Made by a program: the position numbers and the translations under genes. From Paracoccaceae bacterium (GTDB taxonomy: Bacteria > Pseudomonadota > Alphaproteobacteria > Rhodobacterales > Rhodobacteraceae), in NCBI GenBank assembly GCA_007131945.1, contig SLPP01000222.1, positions 1 to 7,706 on the forward strand: a stretch of 7,706 nucleotides of DNA, in the 5' to 3' direction. Of this stretch, positions 6,075 through 7,706 are shown piece after piece; position 1 is the stretch's first letter, and every line of letters begins with the position of its first letter. Under the pieces are notes generated by a model, which saw only the letters and a list, made by a program, of their open reading frames with translations, was not told where the DNA came from and did no database searches.

Positions 6075-7706
6075 TCAGCCGAGGGCATCATTGCAGCGCT
6101 TGCAGGTGCCGGGATGGGCATGGCTGCCGACATCGGGCAGGATCTTCCAGCAGCGCAGGCATTTCGCGCCCTCGGCCTTCTCGAACTCGACGCCGACGCC
6201 CTGGACCTCGGGCAGGCGGAAGGCCTCGGCCGGGATCGGGTCGGGGGTCAGCGTGATCGCCGAGGTGATGCAGATATCGGCGAAATCGACGGTCCTGAGC
6301 GCGGCATGGACCTCGGGGTCGCGGACATGCACGACCGGCGCGGCCTCGAGGCTGGCGCCGATGACCTTGTCGCGGCGCTGGATCTCGAGCGCGGCGGTGA
6401 CCGCCCGGCGCGCCTGCCGGATGCCGGCCCATTTCTTCGCCAGCGCCGGGTCGCGCCAGTCGGCGGGCGTTTCGGGGAAATCCTGCAGATGGACCGAGGA
6501 CGCGTCGCCCGGGAAGCGCGAAAGCCAGACATCCTCCATCGTGAAGACCAGAAGCGGCGCGAGCCAGGTGGTCAGCCGGTGGAAGAGAAGGTCGAGCACC
6601 GTGCGCGCGGCGCGGCGGCGGGGGCTCGCGGGCGCGTCGCAGTAGAGCGCATCCTTGCGGATGTCGAACCAGAAGGCCGAGAGGTCCGAGGTCGCAAAAG
6701 TGAAAAGTTTCTGGAAGACGCCCTGGAAGTCGTAGGCGGCGTAGCCCTCGCGCACCTGGGCGTCGAGTTCGGCCAGCCGGTGCAGCACCCAGCGTTCCAG
6801 TTCCGGCATCTCGGCGGGCTCGAGCCGCTCGGCCTGGTCCCAGTCCTTGAGGTTGGCGACCAGGAAGCGCAGCGTGTTGCGCAGGCGCCGGTAGCTGTCG
6901 GCGGTGCCCTTGAGGATCTCGGGGCCGATGCGCTGGTCGACGGTGAAGTCGGACTGCGCCACCCAGAGCCGCAGGATGTCGGCGCCGTACTGGTCGATCA
7001 CCTCCTGCGGGCCGACGGTGTTGCCCAGCGACTTGGACATCTTCATGCCCTTCTCGTCGAGCGTGAAGCCGTGGGTCAGCACGCCGCGATAGGGCGCGCG
7101 GCCCTTGGTGCCGCAGGCCTGCAGCATCGAGGAATGGAACCAGCCGCGATGCTGGTCGGTGCCTTCGAGATAGAGATCGGCGATCCCGTCCGCGGCCCCG
7201 TCCGCGCGGTCGCGCAGGACGAAGGCATGGGTCGAGCCCGAGTCGAACCAGACATCGAGGATGTCGAAGACCTGGTCGTATTCGGCCGGGTCGTGCAGGT
7301 TGCCGAAGACCCGCTCCTTGAAACCGGTCGTGTACCAGGCATCGGCGCCCTCGGCCTCGAAGGCGGCGACGATGCGGGCGTTGATCTCGGGGTCACGCAG
7401 CAGGAAGTCGGGATCGGTGGGCCTGGCGCCCTTCTTCACGAAACAGGTCATCGGCACGCCCCAGGCGCGCTGGCGCGAGAGCACCCAGTCGGGGCGGTTC
7501 TCGATCATCGAATGCAGCCGGTTGCGGCCGGTGGGCGGGGTCCATTGCACGAGTTCGTCGATCGAGGTGAGCGCGCGCTGGCGGATCGTCGCGCCGTGTT
7601 CGCCCATGCCGTCGTCGAGCGGGGCGTCGATGGCGACGAACCATTGCGGCGTGTTGCGGTAGATGACCGGCGCCTTGGAGCGCCAGGAATGCGGGTAGGA
7701 ATGGCG
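6075..7706 (-). CDS. ileS: Isoleucine--tRNA ligase, C-terminal 543 residues (5' end outside window)
   Basis: IleS is the class Ia cytosolic enzyme that charges tRNA-Ile with isoleucine. The frame is open to the right edge, where it begins RHSYPHSWRSKAP, the stretch at the end of the CP1 editing domain. The window therefore holds the second half of the catalytic domain, the anticodon-binding domain and the C-terminal zinc finger. Landmarks are NRPDWVLSRQRAWGVP, VWFDSGSTHAFVL, LEGTDQHRGWFHSS, the KMSKS loop encoded at 7029-7043, a tRNA anticodon-binding helical domain (WVLHRLAELDAQVREGYAAY onward) and the closing zinc site CLRC...CKRC. The HIGH motif lies outside. The typical full length of over 900 residues implies that roughly the N-terminal 400 are missing only because of the window edge. 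The stop is TGA at 6077-6075. No lspA follows, unlike the ileS-lspA order in gammaproteobacteria. Confidence 0.97.
   Translation of the reverse strand, partial: RHSYPHSWRSKAPVIYRNTPQWFVAIDAPLDDGMGEHGATIRQRALTSIDELVQWTPPTGRNRLHSMIENRPDWVLSRQRAWGVPMTCFVKKGARPTDPDFLLRDPEINARIVAAFEAEGADAWYTTGFKERVFGNLHDPAEYDQVFDILDVWFDSGSTHAFVLRDRADGAADGIADLYLEGTDQHRGWFHSSMLQACGTKGRAPYRGVLTHGFTLDEKGMKMSKSLGNTVGPQEVIDQYGADILRLWVAQSDFTVDQRIGPEILKGTADSYRRLRNTLRFLVANLKDWDQAERLEPAEMPELERWVLHRLAELDAQVREGYAAYDFQGVFQKLFTFATSDLSAFWFDIRKDALYCDAPASPRRRAARTVLDLLFHRLTTWLAPLLVFTMEDVWLSRFPGDASSVHLQDFPETPADWRDPALAKKWAGIRQARRAVTAALEIQRRDKVIGASLEAAPVVHVRDPEVHAALRTVDFADICITSAITLTPDPIPAEAFRLPEVQGVGVEFEKAEGAKCLRCWKILPDVGSHAHPGTCKRCNDALG

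Overview
The window looks like chromosomal housekeeping DNA from a high-GC alphaproteobacterium, most probably Rhodobacteraceae (Rhodobacter/Paracoccus-like). The grounds are the strong G/C preference at third codon positions, the DUF484-xerC pair, a bacterial phosphatidylcholine synthase, and the transaldolase-DUF484-xerC block beside priA, an arrangement familiar in that family. This assignment is inference from gene content and composition; no 16S or other marker is present.

Layout. The minus-strand gene priA (replication restart helicase) runs off the left edge and starts at 1573. It faces away from a plus-strand set: a small transaldolase/fructose-6-phosphate aldolase gene (1664-2317), a DUF484 gene (2360-3073), xerC (3070-4032, overlapping DUF484 by ATGA) and a phosphatidylcholine synthase gene, pcs (4077-4814). 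After pcs comes a 318-base gene-free convergent spacer (4815-5132). It is less GC-rich than the genes and holds two similar dyad motifs 33 bp apart plus several small hairpins. The right third is on the minus strand: the 3' part of ileS (6075 to the window edge), then a 105-base gap, then an EamA/DMT-type membrane transporter gene (5133-5969).

Function. PriA and XerC both act on chromosome maintenance (fork restart and dimer resolution). The transaldolase acts in sugar-phosphate metabolism, Pcs makes phosphatidylcholine from choline and CDP-diacylglycerol, IleS charges tRNA-Ile, and EamA is an exporter of unknown substrate. Apart from DUF484-xerC, whose association is widely conserved, the neighbourhood shows no single pathway.

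I see no CRISPR array, tRNA, rRNA, insertion sequence or phage gene. The least explained piece is the paired dyad motif in the pcs/eamA convergent spacer, where no promoter or operator is expected. The most useful functional detail is that the 'fructose-6-phosphate aldolase' carries transaldolase-type active-site residues. No novel multi-gene system is evident.
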